Part shown: positions 27,515-35,824 of the stretch, piece by piece | Numbering within the stretch: position 1 is the first letter of the stretch | Layout: every line of letters starts with the position of its first letter | Source: Flavisphingomonas formosensis | GTDB taxonomy: Bacteria > Pseudomonadota > Alphaproteobacteria > Sphingomonadales > Sphingomonadaceae | DNA length: 64,000 nt | Reading direction: 5' to 3' | Assembly (NCBI RefSeq): GCF_009755815.1 | Contig: NZ_WRPK01000002.1 | Coordinates: 620,001 to 684,000 of the forward strand | The notes under the pieces: generated by a model | The model's input: the letters and a program-made list of their open reading frames with translations, nothing else | Databases searched by the model: none | Told to the model about the DNA's origin: nothing | Position numbers and translations under genes: made by a program

Positions 27515-28606
27515 ATGTCCGAAACCGGTGCCGCCGACGAGGGAAAGACCAACATCTCGGTTTCGCGCGGCATGGCGGGCTGGCTGCGCTCCAACGCCGT
27601 GAGCCTGGCTTTCACCTCCTACCAGACCGGGCAGCTCTTCCTCGTCGGCGTGCTGCCCAGTGGCAGCGTCTCGTTCAATCAGCAGAATTTCTCGCGCGCG
27701 ATGGGCGTCTGCTGGCAGCCGGGGCGGCTCTATCTCGGTTCGCTCTTCCAGCTCTGGCGGCTCGAAAACATGCTGCGGCCGGGCGAGCTCGGCAACAAGG
27801 CCTTCGATGCGGTGATGGTGCCGCGCAATGCGCAAACCACCGGCGACGTCGATATCCATGAGGTCGGTGTCGACCGGGCCGGCCGGGTCATTTTCGTCAA
27901 CACCCGCTATTCCTGCCTCTGCACGCTGGATCTCACCCACAGCTTCCGCCCGATCTGGAAGCCGCCCTTCATCTCGAAGCTTGCCGCCGAGGATCGCTGC
28001 CATCTGAACGGCATGGCGATGGCGGACGGCGCGCCCCGATACGTCACTGCGGTCAGCCGCTCGGACGTGCTGAACGGCTGGCGCGAGCGGCGCCACGAGG
28101 GCGGCGTGCTGATCGAGGTGGAGAGCGGCCGCATCGTCACCGACCAGCTTTCCATGCCGCATTCGCCGCGTGTCGATGGGGGCCAGGTCTATGCGCTGGA
28201 CAGCGGACGCGGCCAACTCATCCGGATCGATCCGCAGACCGGCGCGCGCGCGGACATCGCCTTCTGCCCCGGATTCCTGCGTGGCATGGCGCTGCACAAT
28301 GGCCACGCAATCGTCACCGTCTCCAAGCCGCGTGACGGCACCTTCAGCGGTCTCGCGCTCGACGGCACGCTTAAGGCGCGCGATGCCGATCCCTGGTGCG
28401 GCGTTCTGATCGTCAATCTCTCCACCGGCGACATCGTCGAATGGATCCGGCTGGAGGGACATATCGGCGAACTGTTCGACGTGGCGGCAATGCCGGGCAT
28501 CGCCTGCCCCATGTCGCTGGGGCCGGGAACGCTGGAAATCCAGAACACGATCAGCTTCGATTCGGACGTACGTCCCCTTTCATCGCACCCCGCAGGAGAG
28601 GCATAA
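27515..28606 (+). CDS. TIGR03032/DUF4915-family protein
   Basis: 363 residues from the ATG at 27515. The block SLAFTSYQTGQLFLVGVLPSG near the N-terminus, followed by FNQQNFSRAMGVCW, is typical of the TIGR03032 (DUF4915) family. The body reads as beta-propeller-like repeats (VDIHEVGVDRAGRVIFVNTRYSCL, CHLNGMAMADGAPRYVTAVSRSD, HSPRVDGGQVYALDSGRGQLI). No signal peptide is seen. Function is unknown; members are often found near large repetitive surface or secreted proteins, and here the neighbour is an autotransporter. The LysR gene follows after 5 bp, so this gene might be cotranscribed with that regulator. Confidence 0.8.
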   Translation: MSETGAADEGKTNISVSRGMAGWLRSNAVSLAFTSYQTGQLFLVGVLPSGSVSFNQQNFSRAMGVCWQPGRLYLGSLFQLWRLENMLRPGELGNKAFDAVMVPRNAQTTGDVDIHEVGVDRAGRVIFVNTRYSCLCTLDLTHSFRPIWKPPFISKLAAEDRCHLNGMAMADGAPRYVTAVSRSDVLNGWRERRHEGGVLIEVESGRIVTDQLSMPHSPRVDGGQVYALDSGRGQLIRIDPQTGARADIAFCPGFLRGMALHNGHAIVTVSKPRDGTFSGLALDGTLKARDADPWCGVLIVNLSTGDIVEWIRLEGHIGELFDVAAMPGIACPMSLGPGTLEIQNTISFDSDVRPLSSHPAGEA

Positions 28607-28611
28607 GGGCG

Positions 28612-29502
28612 GTGCAGACGCGCTTCCTCGAATATTTCGTCGCCCTCGCCCGGGAAAAGCATTTCGCACGCGCCGCCGAGGCCTGCCATGTCAGCCAGCC
28701 GACTCTCTCAGCGGGTATCGCCGCGCTCGAATCGCTGCTCGGCAAGCGGCTGGTGGTGCGCAGCCATCGCTTCGTGGATCTGACGCCGGAGGGCCATGCC
28801 ATATTGGACCATGCCCGCCGCATCCTCGCGGAGCAGGACGGGCTGCGCCAGGCAATCGGCGTGCGCAGCGGCCCGATGCGCGGCGAGGTGCGGCTCGGCG
28901 CCATACCGGCAGCCATGCCGCTGACCGGCGCGGTATTGCGTGCGCTCCATGCCGAGCATCCGGCCGTCACCGTCCGCCTGCATTCGATGACCTCGCGCGA
29001 GATCGAGCGCGGCCTCATCGATTATGAATTGGATGCCGGCCTCACCTACCTCGACAACGAGCCGCCCGCGCAGGTACGCGCGACGCCGCTCTTCGCCGAG
29101 CGCTACGTCTTCGCCGCTGCCGCCGGCTCAGCCTATGACCGGCCAGAAATCTCCTGGCGTGACGCTGCCGCCGCGCCGCTCTGCCTGCTGCACGCGGGTA
29201 TGCAGAATCGCCGCATACTCGACGCACATCTCGCCATGCTCGGCCTCGCCGTCACGCCGGTGGCAACCGCGGACAGCTATGTCGCGCTCCTCTCGATGGT
29301 GATCGCGGGCGACCTGTGCAGCATCGTCACCGACAGCCACCGCGGCCTCGTCGCCGGTAACGAAACCTTGCGCCTGATAGAGTTCGTCGATCCCGCCCCT
29401 ACCAATAATGTGGGGCTGATCATCCTCGATCGCCAGCCGGCCCCCCCGCTCGCAACGGCCGTTTTCGAAGCAGTGCAGCGGCTCGGAGCGTTCGGCAGTT
29501 GA
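28612..29502 (+). CDS. LysR-family regulator, probably of the formate dehydrogenase operon
   Basis: 296 residues from GTG at 28612, with GCAGGAGAGG about 12 bp upstream. The N-terminal helix-turn-helix reads FLEYFVALAREKHFARAAEACHVSQPTLSAGIAALE. The effector domain is of the OxyR-like subgroup but lacks an evident redox Cys pair. Genes of this type precede fds operons in Cupriavidus and related bacteria, where they are thought to respond to formate. A symmetric ATAG-N7-CTAT site overlaps its stop codon, ahead of fdsG, which supports control of the fds genes. Confidence 0.88.
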   Translation: MQTRFLEYFVALAREKHFARAAEACHVSQPTLSAGIAALESLLGKRLVVRSHRFVDLTPEGHAILDHARRILAEQDGLRQAIGVRSGPMRGEVRLGAIPAAMPLTGAVLRALHAEHPAVTVRLHSMTSREIERGLIDYELDAGLTYLDNEPPAQVRATPLFAERYVFAAAAGSAYDRPEISWRDAAAAPLCLLHAGMQNRRILDAHLAMLGLAVTPVATADSYVALLSMVIAGDLCSIVTDSHRGLVAGNETLRLIEFVDPAPTNNVGLIILDRQPAPPLATAVFEAVQRLGAFGS

Positions 29503-29517
29503 TAGACATCGTCTATC
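29501..29517. promoter_or_regulatory. LysR/OxyR-type operator before fdsG
   Basis: GATAGAC and GTCTATC form a perfect 7-bp inverted repeat separated by ATC. It contains both ATAG-N7-CTAT (29502-29516) and the LysR hallmark T-N11-A (29503 to 29515). It overlaps the stop of the LysR gene and lies about 57 bp before the fdsG start, a good position for activating the fds operon. Confidence 0.65.
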
Positions 29518-29573
29518 GCTCATAAAACCAGCCAATTGGATCGAGCGGGCCACCCGGCGCACAAGGCTGGATC

Positions 29574-30008
29574 ATGGTCGATTTCGACGAACATATCGCG
29601 CGTGCGCTGATCGCGCGCCATGCGGCGCGCGAAGGGCCGTTACTGCCGATCCTCCACGATCTCCAGGCCGAGTTCGGCTGGATCCCGGAGGAGGCGGTCC
29701 GCCTCGTCGCCCATGTGCTGAACCTCAGCCGGGCCGAGGTGCATGGCGTGGTGAGCTTCTACCATGATTTCCGCGACGCGCCCGAGCCGCGCCCGGTGCT
29801 GAAGCTCTGTCGCGCCGAATCCTGCCAGGCGCGCGGCGCCGATGCGCTGGCCGTCCACGCCGAGGCCGTCGCCGGCGATCGCATCGCGATCGAGACGGTC
29901 TATTGCCTCGGCCTCTGCTCGGTCGGCCCCAATGCGCTGACCGGCCGCGATCATCTCCACGCCCGGCTCGACGCCGGGGCGATCGATGCGCTGGTGGCAG
30001 CGCTATGA
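29574..30008 (+). CDS. fdsG: NAD-dependent formate dehydrogenase, gamma subunit (NuoE-like)
   Basis: 144 residues, the thioredoxin-like 2Fe-2S subunit of a soluble molybdenum formate dehydrogenase. The helical N-terminus (ILHDLQAEFGWIPEEAVRLVAHVLNLSRAEVHGVVSFY) matches NuoE/FdsG. The four cluster cysteines are in LCRAESCQARGADAL and YCLGLCSVGPNALTG (C-x4-C and C-x3-C). The stop overlaps the fdsB start by 4 bp (ATGA). It is the first gene of fdsG-B-A-D. Confidence 0.93.
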   Translation: MVDFDEHIARALIARHAAREGPLLPILHDLQAEFGWIPEEAVRLVAHVLNLSRAEVHGVVSFYHDFRDAPEPRPVLKLCRAESCQARGADALAVHAEAVAGDRIAIETVYCLGLCSVGPNALTGRDHLHARLDAGAIDALVAAL

Positions 30009-31651
30009 GCCTGGTCTTCTTCCTCTCGGACGACGCCCTCGCGCTGGCCTGCGGCGCCGAGCGGGTCGCCGCGGCGCTGCGCGCCCATGCGCCCGACGCG
30101 GAGATCCGCCGCACCAGTAGCTGGGGCATGCACTGGCTGGAGCCGCTGCTGGAGGTGGAGCGGGGTGGCGTGCGGACCGGCTACGGCCCGGTCACCGCCG
30201 CCGACGTGCCCGCCATACTCGCCGGCGAGGCCGAGCATCTCGCGCTCGGCCCGGTCGACGGGCACCCCTTCATCGCCGCCCAGACCCGCCTCACCTTCGC
30301 CCGCGCAGGCCGCACCCGCCCGCTCGATCTCGGCGACTATCGCGCGACCGGCGGCTGGCGGGGTCTCGAGCGCGCGCGGGAAATCGGCCCCGCCGCGGTG
30401 CTCGATGCCGTCACCCGCTCGGGCCTGCGCGGCCGCGGCGGCGCGGGCTTTCCCGCCGGGATCAAGTGGAAGACCGTCGCCGAGGCGGCCGGCCCGGTCA
30501 AATATATCGTCTGCAACGCGGACGAGGGCGACAGCGGCACCTTCGCCGATCGCATGCTGATGGAGGGCGATCCCTATTGCCTGATCGAAGGCATGGCGAT
30601 CGCCGGGTTCGCCACCGGCGCGAACAAGGCCTTCGTCTACATCCGCTCCGAATATCCACACGCCATCGCCAAGATGCGCGCGGCTGTCGAGGCGTCTGCC
30701 GGGATCGTCGCGCCCTTCGCGATCGAGATACGCGAGGGCGCGGGCGCCTATGTCTGCGGCGAGGAGACCTCGCTGCTCAACTCGATCGAGGGCAGGCGCG
30801 GCGAGGTCCGCGCCAAGCCGCCGCTGCCCGCGCATGAAGGGCTGTTCGGGCGGCCGACGGTGATCAACAACGTCCTCACCCTCGCGGCGATCCCCTTCAT
30901 CCTCGCCGAGGGACCGGAGGCCTATGCCGAGTTCGGCATGGGCCGGTCGCGCGGGACGATGCCGATCCAGCTCGCCGGCAACATCCGCCAGGGCGGTCTG
31001 TTCGAGACCGCGTTCGGCGCGACGCTCGGCGAGCTGGTGATCGACATCGGCGGCGGCACCGCGAGCGGCCGATCAGTGCGTGCGGTGCAGGTCGGCGGGC
31101 CGCTCGGCGCCTATTTCCCGCCTTCGCTGTTCGACACGCCGTTCGATTACGAGGCCTTCGCGGCACGCGACGGGCTGATCGGCCATGGCGGCATCACCGT
31201 GTTCGACGACAGTGTCGACATGGCGCGGCAGGCGCGCTTCGCGATGGCGTTCTGCGCGGCGGAAAGCTGCGGCAAGTGCACGCCCTGCCGGCTCGGCTCG
31301 ACGCGCGGGGTGGAGACGATCGATCGGATCATTGCTGCCAGAGCCGCCGCCCCTACTCCCGTTCGGGCTGAGCTTGTCGGGACGCAGTCGACCGCAGGTC
31401 AACCCCTCCCTTCTCTTTCGACGGCCGAAAAGAAAGGGAGCACTTCGACAAGCTCAGTGCAAACGGAGAAGGGGCAAGCGGAGCTGACCGCCGCCCTCAC
31501 CCTAATCGAAGACCTGTGCGAGACGATGAAATTCGGATCGCTCTGCGCGCTCGGCGGTTTCACCCCCTATCCGGTGCTGAGCGCGCTTCACCATTTCCCC
31601 GAGGATTTCGGCGGCGCCGCCGAGACCGCACCCGCCGGGAGCGAGGCATGA
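30005..31651 (+). CDS. fdsB: NAD-dependent formate dehydrogenase, beta subunit (NuoF-like), with a palindromic insertion
   Basis: 548 residues. An N-terminal thioredoxin-like region (about 1-110) is followed by the NuoF-type FMN/NAD domain: RSGLRGRGGAGFPAGIKWKTV, NADEGDSGTFADRMLMEGDP and GAGAYVCGEETSLLNSIEG. The 4Fe-4S motif ESCGKCTPCR has its fourth Cys in SLCALGG near the C-terminus. It accepts electrons from FdsA and reduces NAD. Between the CxxCxxC group and the fourth Cys is an unusual segment of about 36 residues (about 452-487) encoded by a palindromic repeat, rich in Ser, Thr, Pro and Gln. The frame remains open through it. The start overlaps fdsG and the stop overlaps fdsA by 4 bp each. 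Confidence 0.93.
   Translation: MSLVFFLSDDALALACGAERVAAALRAHAPDAEIRRTSSWGMHWLEPLLEVERGGVRTGYGPVTAADVPAILAGEAEHLALGPVDGHPFIAAQTRLTFARAGRTRPLDLGDYRATGGWRGLERAREIGPAAVLDAVTRSGLRGRGGAGFPAGIKWKTVAEAAGPVKYIVCNADEGDSGTFADRMLMEGDPYCLIEGMAIAGFATGANKAFVYIRSEYPHAIAKMRAAVEASAGIVAPFAIEIREGAGAYVCGEETSLLNSIEGRRGEVRAKPPLPAHEGLFGRPTVINNVLTLAAIPFILAEGPEAYAEFGMGRSRGTMPIQLAGNIRQGGLFETAFGATLGELVIDIGGGTASGRSVRAVQVGGPLGAYFPPSLFDTPFDYEAFAARDGLIGHGGITVFDDSVDMARQARFAMAFCAAESCGKCTPCRLGSTRGVETIDRIIAARAAAPTPVRAELVGTQSTAGQPLPSLSTAEKKGSTSTSSVQTEKGQAELTAALTLIEDLCETMKFGSLCALGGFTPYPVLSALHHFPEDFGGAAETAPAGSEA
31359..31466. repeat. Palindromic repeat element inserted in frame within fdsB
   Basis: The outer arms are CCGTTCGGGCTGAGCTTGTCG at 31359-31379 and, inverted, 31446-31466 (CGACAAGCTCAGTGCAAACGG), which share the CTGAGCTTGTCG core. 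Nested inside is a second dyad at 31406-31440 (CTCCCTTCTCTTTCG against CGAAAAGAAAGGGAG). The total of 108 bp equals 36 codons. The GAGCTTGTCG core is one I know as a common intergenic repeat in sphingomonads, so a mobile intergenic palindrome appears to have landed inside a coding region without breaking it. Confidence 0.7.
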
Positions 31652-34509
31652 CCTATTCCAGACAGGCCGATTTCGGCACGCCCGAAGCGCATTCGGACAA
31701 GGCGGTCACGCTCACCGTCGACGGCCGCCCGGTGACGGTGCCCGCCGGAACCACCGTGATGCGCGCTGCGGCCGAGATCGGGACGGCGATCCCCAAACTC
31801 TGCGCCACCGACAGCCTCAAGCAGTTCGGCTCCTGCCGGCTGTGCCTCGTCGAGATCGATGGCGCGCGCGGCACGCCCGCGTCCTGCACGACGCCCGTCG
31901 CCGAGGGCATGGTGGTGCATACCCAGACGCCGCGGCTGCAGAAGCTGCGCAAGGGCGTGATGGAGCTCTATATCTCCGACCACCCGCTCGATTGCCTGAC
32001 CTGCGCCGCGAACGGGGATTGCGAGCTGCAGGATCAGGCGGGCGCGGTCGGCCTGCGCGACGTGCGCTACGGCAAGGAGGGCGCGACCCATCTCGGCCAG
32101 GCGAAGGACCAGTCCAACCCCTATTTCGATTTCGATCCGTCCAAGTGCATCGTCTGCTCGCGCTGCGTGCGCGCATGTGACGAAGTACAGGGCACGCTGG
32201 CGCTCACCATCGAGGGCCGCGGCTTCGGATCGAAGGTCTCGGCCGGCCTTGCCAGCGACGATTTCCTCGGCTCCGAATGCGTGTCCTGCGGCGCCTGCGT
32301 GCAGGCCTGCCCGACCGCGACGCTCTCCGAGAAATCGCTGATCGAGATCGGTACGCCGGAACGCGCGGTCGTCACCACCTGCGCCTATTGCGGCGTCGGC
32401 TGCACCTTCCGCGCCGAGATGCGGGGCGAGCAGCTGGTGCGCATGGTGCCGTGGAAGGACGGCAAGGCCAATCGCGGCCACAGCTGCGTCAAGGGCCGCT
32501 TCGCCTGGGGCTATGCGACACACAAGGAACGCATCACCCGGCCGATGATCCGCGCGTCGATCGACCAGCCGTGGCGCGAGGTCTCGTGGGACGAGGCCTT
32601 TGCACATGCCGCATCGGAGCTGAAGCGCATCCAGGCGAAATATGGCCGCCGCTCGGTGGGCGGCATCACCTCCTCGCGCTGCACCAATGAGGAGACCTTC
32701 CTCGTCCAGAAGCTGATCCGCGCGGGCTTCGGCAACAATAATGTCGATACCTGCGCGCGCGTCTGCCACTCGCCGACCGGCTACGGGCTCAAGACCACCT
32801 TCGGCACGTCGGCCGGCACGCAGGATTTCGACAGCGTGATGCAGGCCGACGTGATCCTGGTGATCGGCGCCAATCCGACCGACGGCCATCCCGTGTTCGC
32901 CAGCCGGATGAAGCGGCGTCTTCGCCCAAAAAACGGACAACCCGGCGCCAGGCTGATCGTCGTCGATCCGCGCCGGACCGATCTGGTCCGCTCGCCCCAT
33001 ATCGAGGCGGCGCATCATCTGCCGCTCAGGCCCGGCACCAATGTCGCGGTGCTTACCGCCATGGCGCACACCATCGTCACCGAGGGCCTTGCCGACGAAG
33101 CCTTCGTCCGCGAACGCTGCGACTGGGACGAGTATCAGGAGTGGGCCGAGTTCGTCTCCCGGCCGGAGAACAGCCCGGAGACGCTGGCGGCCGTCACCCT
33201 GGTCGATCCCGCCGAGCTGCGCGGCGCGGCGCGGCTCTACGCGACCGGCGGCAATGCCGCGATCTATTATGGCCTCGGCGTCACCGAGCACAGCCAGGGT
33301 AGCTCGACGGTGATGGCGATCGCCAACCTCGCCATGGCGACGGGCAATATCGGCCGGCCGGGCGTCGGCGTGAATCCGCTGCGCGGCCAGAACAATGTCC
33401 AGGGCGCCTGCGACATGGGCAGCTTCCCGCACGAATTGTCGGGCTACCGCCACGTCTCCGATCCCGACGCCCGCGCGCTGTTCGAGGCGGACTGGGGCGT
33501 CGCGATCGATCCCGAGCCGGGCCTGCGCATCCCCAACATGCTCGATGCCGCCGTCGACGGCGCGTTCAAGGCGCTCTACGTGCAGGGCGAGGACATCCTC
33601 CAGTCCGACCCCAACACGAGCCACGTCGCCGCCGGCCTCGCCGCGATGGAATGCGTGATCGTGCAGGACCTCTTCCTGAACGAGACGGCGAATTACGCGC
33701 ACATCTTCCTGCCCGGCTCGACCTTCCTCGAGAAGGACGGCACCTTCACCAATGCCGAGCGGCGCATCCAGCCGGTGCGCAAGGTGATGGAGCCGCTGAA
33801 TGGCCATGCCGACTGGGAGGTGACGCAATTGCTGGCCCGCGCGCTGGGGCTCGACTGGAATTACCGTCATCCGAGCGAGGTGATGGACGAGATCGCCCGG
33901 CTCACCCCCAGCTTCGCCGGCGTGAGCTTCGCGCGGCTCGACGAACTGGGATCGATCCAGTGGCCCGCCAACGACAAGGCGCCCGACGGCACGCCGGTGA
34001 TGCACATCGACGGCTTCGTGCGCGGCAAGGGCAAGTTCGTCGTCACCGACTATGTGCCGACCGACGAGAAGACCGGCCCGCGCTATCCGCTGCTGCTCAC
34101 CACCGGCCGCATCCTCAGCCATTATAATGTCGGAGCGCAGACGCGGCGCACCGCCAACACCGCCTGGCATCCCGAGGACCGGCTGGAGATCCATCCGGTC
34201 GATGCCGAGGATCGCGGCCTCAAGGACGGCGACTGGGTGCGCCTCGCCTCGCGCGCCGGCGAGACCAGCTTGCGCGCGCTGGTCACCGACCGGGTGGCGC
34301 CGGGCGTGGTCTACACCACCTTCCACCATCCCCAGACCCAGGCCAATGTGGTGACCACCGACTATTCGGACTGGGCCACCAACTGCCCCGAGTACAAGGT
34401 CACGGCGGTGCAGGTCTCGCCCTCCAATGGCCCCAGCCACTGGCAGGAGGATTATGAGGCGCTGTCCGAACGCGCGCGCCGGATCGAGACGGCAGAGGCG
34501 GCCGAATGA
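31648..34509 (+). CDS. fdsA: NAD-dependent formate dehydrogenase, alpha (catalytic Mo) subunit
   Basis: 953 residues, full length. An N-terminal NuoG-like part carries a 2Fe-2S site (CATDSLKQFGSCRLC...SCTTPV), the HxxxCxxCxxxxxC cluster (HPLDCLTCAANGDC), and ferredoxin-type 4Fe-4S motifs (CIVCSRCVRAC and CVSCGACVQAC). The bis-MGD domain then starts with a 4Fe-4S site CAYCGVGC near residue 248. The molybdenum ligand is Cys in CARVCHSPTGYGL (about residue 374), so this is a Cys, not selenocysteine, enzyme. It oxidises formate to CO2 in the cytoplasm and passes electrons to FdsB and FdsG. It overlaps fdsB and fdsD by 4 bp. Confidence 0.97.
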   Translation: MTYSRQADFGTPEAHSDKAVTLTVDGRPVTVPAGTTVMRAAAEIGTAIPKLCATDSLKQFGSCRLCLVEIDGARGTPASCTTPVAEGMVVHTQTPRLQKLRKGVMELYISDHPLDCLTCAANGDCELQDQAGAVGLRDVRYGKEGATHLGQAKDQSNPYFDFDPSKCIVCSRCVRACDEVQGTLALTIEGRGFGSKVSAGLASDDFLGSECVSCGACVQACPTATLSEKSLIEIGTPERAVVTTCAYCGVGCTFRAEMRGEQLVRMVPWKDGKANRGHSCVKGRFAWGYATHKERITRPMIRASIDQPWREVSWDEAFAHAASELKRIQAKYGRRSVGGITSSRCTNEETFLVQKLIRAGFGNNNVDTCARVCHSPTGYGLKTTFGTSAGTQDFDSVMQADVILVIGANPTDGHPVFASRMKRRLRPKNGQPGARLIVVDPRRTDLVRSPHIEAAHHLPLRPGTNVAVLTAMAHTIVTEGLADEAFVRERCDWDEYQEWAEFVSRPENSPETLAAVTLVDPAELRGAARLYATGGNAAIYYGLGVTEHSQGSSTVMAIANLAMATGNIGRPGVGVNPLRGQNNVQGACDMGSFPHELSGYRHVSDPDARALFEADWGVAIDPEPGLRIPNMLDAAVDGAFKALYVQGEDILQSDPNTSHVAAGLAAMECVIVQDLFLNETANYAHIFLPGSTFLEKDGTFTNAERRIQPVRKVMEPLNGHADWEVTQLLARALGLDWNYRHPSEVMDEIARLTPSFAGVSFARLDELGSIQWPANDKAPDGTPVMHIDGFVRGKGKFVVTDYVPTDEKTGPRYPLLLTTGRILSHYNVGAQTRRTANTAWHPEDRLEIHPVDAEDRGLKDGDWVRLASRAGETSLRALVTDRVAPGVVYTTFHHPQTQANVVTTDYSDWATNCPEYKVTAVQVSPSNGPSHWQEDYEALSERARRIETAEAAE

Positions 34510-34712
34510 ACAGCCAGGAACGGCTGGTCTACATGGCCAACCAGATCGCGCGCAACGTCGCGACCCAGCCCGAGCCGCAGGCGATCGTGGCCGTCGCCGA
34601 TCATATCAAGGCGTTTTGGGATCCCAGGATGAAGGCGATGATTCTGGCGGCCCCCGAAGGGCTGACGCCGGTGGCGCGCGCGGCGGTCGAGCGGCTGCGG
34701 ACGGTGCAGTGA
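34506..34712 (+). CDS. fdsD: Formate dehydrogenase, delta subunit
   Basis: 68 residues. The pattern ERLVYMANQIARNVATQPE...VADHIKAFWDPRMKAMIL is the conserved core of FdsD, a small subunit of NAD-dependent formate dehydrogenases required for assembly or stability. It overlaps the fdsA stop by 4 bp. In Cupriavidus and Rhodobacter fdsD is the last gene after fdsC; here it precedes fdhD, from which it is separated by 186 bp of palindromic DNA. Confidence 0.92.
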   Translation: MNSQERLVYMANQIARNVATQPEPQAIVAVADHIKAFWDPRMKAMILAAPEGLTPVARAAVERLRTVQ

Positions 34713-34732
34713 GCCTCCGCCGCCCCAGCCTC

Positions 34733-34886
34733 ATCCTCCCCAGCCTTGCTGGGGAGGGGGACCGCGCGTAGCGCGGTGGAGGGGAAACTCCCTCCTCGCG
34801 GCAGGACCGCCGCTTTCCGATCGAGCGTCGATTTCCCCTCCACCACCCTGCGGGTGGTCCCCCTCCCCATCTGCGATGGGGAGGAT
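34733..34886. repeat. Compound palindromic element between fdsD and fdhD
   Basis: Two arms of about 55 bp (34733-34788 and 34832-34886) are imperfect inverted copies of each other around a 43-bp centre. Each arm itself contains hairpins, for example CTCCCCAGCCTTGCTGGGGAG in the left arm and CCCCATCTGCGATGGGG in the right. The arrangement resembles BIME/REP-type elements. It ends just before the fdhD ribosome binding site. Confidence 0.65.
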
Positions 34887-34898
34887 AAGGAGAAGAGC

Positions 34899-35684
34899 AT
34901 GACCGAACATTCCGACCACGCCGTCACCGTCCTGCGCCCAGACGGCACACGCGACGCCGCAACCCGCGCGGTGCCGGTCGAGGCGCCGGTGTCGATCGAG
35001 TTCAACGGCATCGGCTATGCGGTGATGATGGCGACGCCGAGCGACCTCGAGGATTTCGTCACCGGCTTCGCGCTCGCCGAGCGACTGGTCGATTCGCACG
35101 CGCAGATCGAGGCGATCGACGTCCACGCCCATCCCGCCGGCTGGATCGTGCGCGTCACCCTCCCAGCCGATCGCATGGAGGCGGTGATCGAGCGGGTGCG
35201 CACGCGCGTCTCCGAAAGCAGCTGCGGCCTGTGCGGGCTCGACAATCTGGAGCAGGTGGCGCGGCCGCTGCCGCATCTGCCCACGCGGCCGGCGATCGAG
35301 CAACGCGCGATCTTCGCCGCGCTCGGCGCGCTTTCGCAGCACCAGCCGCTCAACGCCGCGACCGGCGCCGTCCACGCCGCCGCCTATTGCGAGGCCGACG
35401 GCAGGGTCGCGCTGGTGCGGGAGGATGTCGGCCGGCACAATGCGCTCGACAAGCTGATCGGCGCGCTGGCGCGGGCCGGCCGTAATCCGGCGGACGGCTT
35501 CCTGCTCACCACGTCGCGCTGCAGCTACGAGATCGTCGAGAAGGCCGTGCTGGCCGGCGCTTCGACGCTGGTGACCATATCCGCACCGACATCACTGGCG
35601 GTCGAACGGGCAGTTGCTGCGGGATTGGCCTTGGTGGTGCTGGCGCGGCCCGATGCGGCGCTGATGATGGAGGCACACTCCTGA
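34899..35684 (+). CDS. fdhD: Formate dehydrogenase accessory sulfurtransferase
   Basis: 261 residues; the equivalent in fds operons is called fdsC. FdhD transfers sulfur from a cysteine desulfurase to the molybdenum cofactor and is needed for formate dehydrogenase activity. The redox pair is in SSCGLCGLDN (Cys at about 108 and 111). VREDVGRHNALDKLIGAL and TTSRCSYEIVEKA are the other family blocks. I chose the ATG at 34899 because AAGGAGAAG lies 5 bp upstream; the open frame further upstream is only the palindromic element. Confidence 0.94.
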   Translation: MTEHSDHAVTVLRPDGTRDAATRAVPVEAPVSIEFNGIGYAVMMATPSDLEDFVTGFALAERLVDSHAQIEAIDVHAHPAGWIVRVTLPADRMEAVIERVRTRVSESSCGLCGLDNLEQVARPLPHLPTRPAIEQRAIFAALGALSQHQPLNAATGAVHAAAYCEADGRVALVREDVGRHNALDKLIGALARAGRNPADGFLLTTSRCSYEIVEKAVLAGASTLVTISAPTSLAVERAVAAGLALVVLARPDAALMMEAHS

Positions 35685-35824
35685 CAACCTCGTCATCCCG
35701 GCCCCTTGCTGCGCGGTGCGACTTCGCCTATATCGCCATCGTTCTCTCGACATTGGTAACTTTGCCGAGGCCGGCTCCGAAAGGGACCGGCGCCGAAGAG
35801 GCATATCGTTTTGACAGGAGTGGT

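Noticed and set aside
23534-28462. A stop-free minus-strand frame of 1642 codons opposite the autotransporter and TIGR03032 genes
   Set aside because: Its composition is rich in Asp, Ala, Arg, Gly and Ile repeats, mirroring the plus-strand codon bias. No domain or start signal is seen, and the plus-strand proteins are unambiguous. It is a consequence of GC-rich repetitive coding DNA.
31588-34440. A 950-codon minus-strand frame opposite fdsA
   Set aside because: Antisense shadow of a confidently identified enzyme, lacking motifs.
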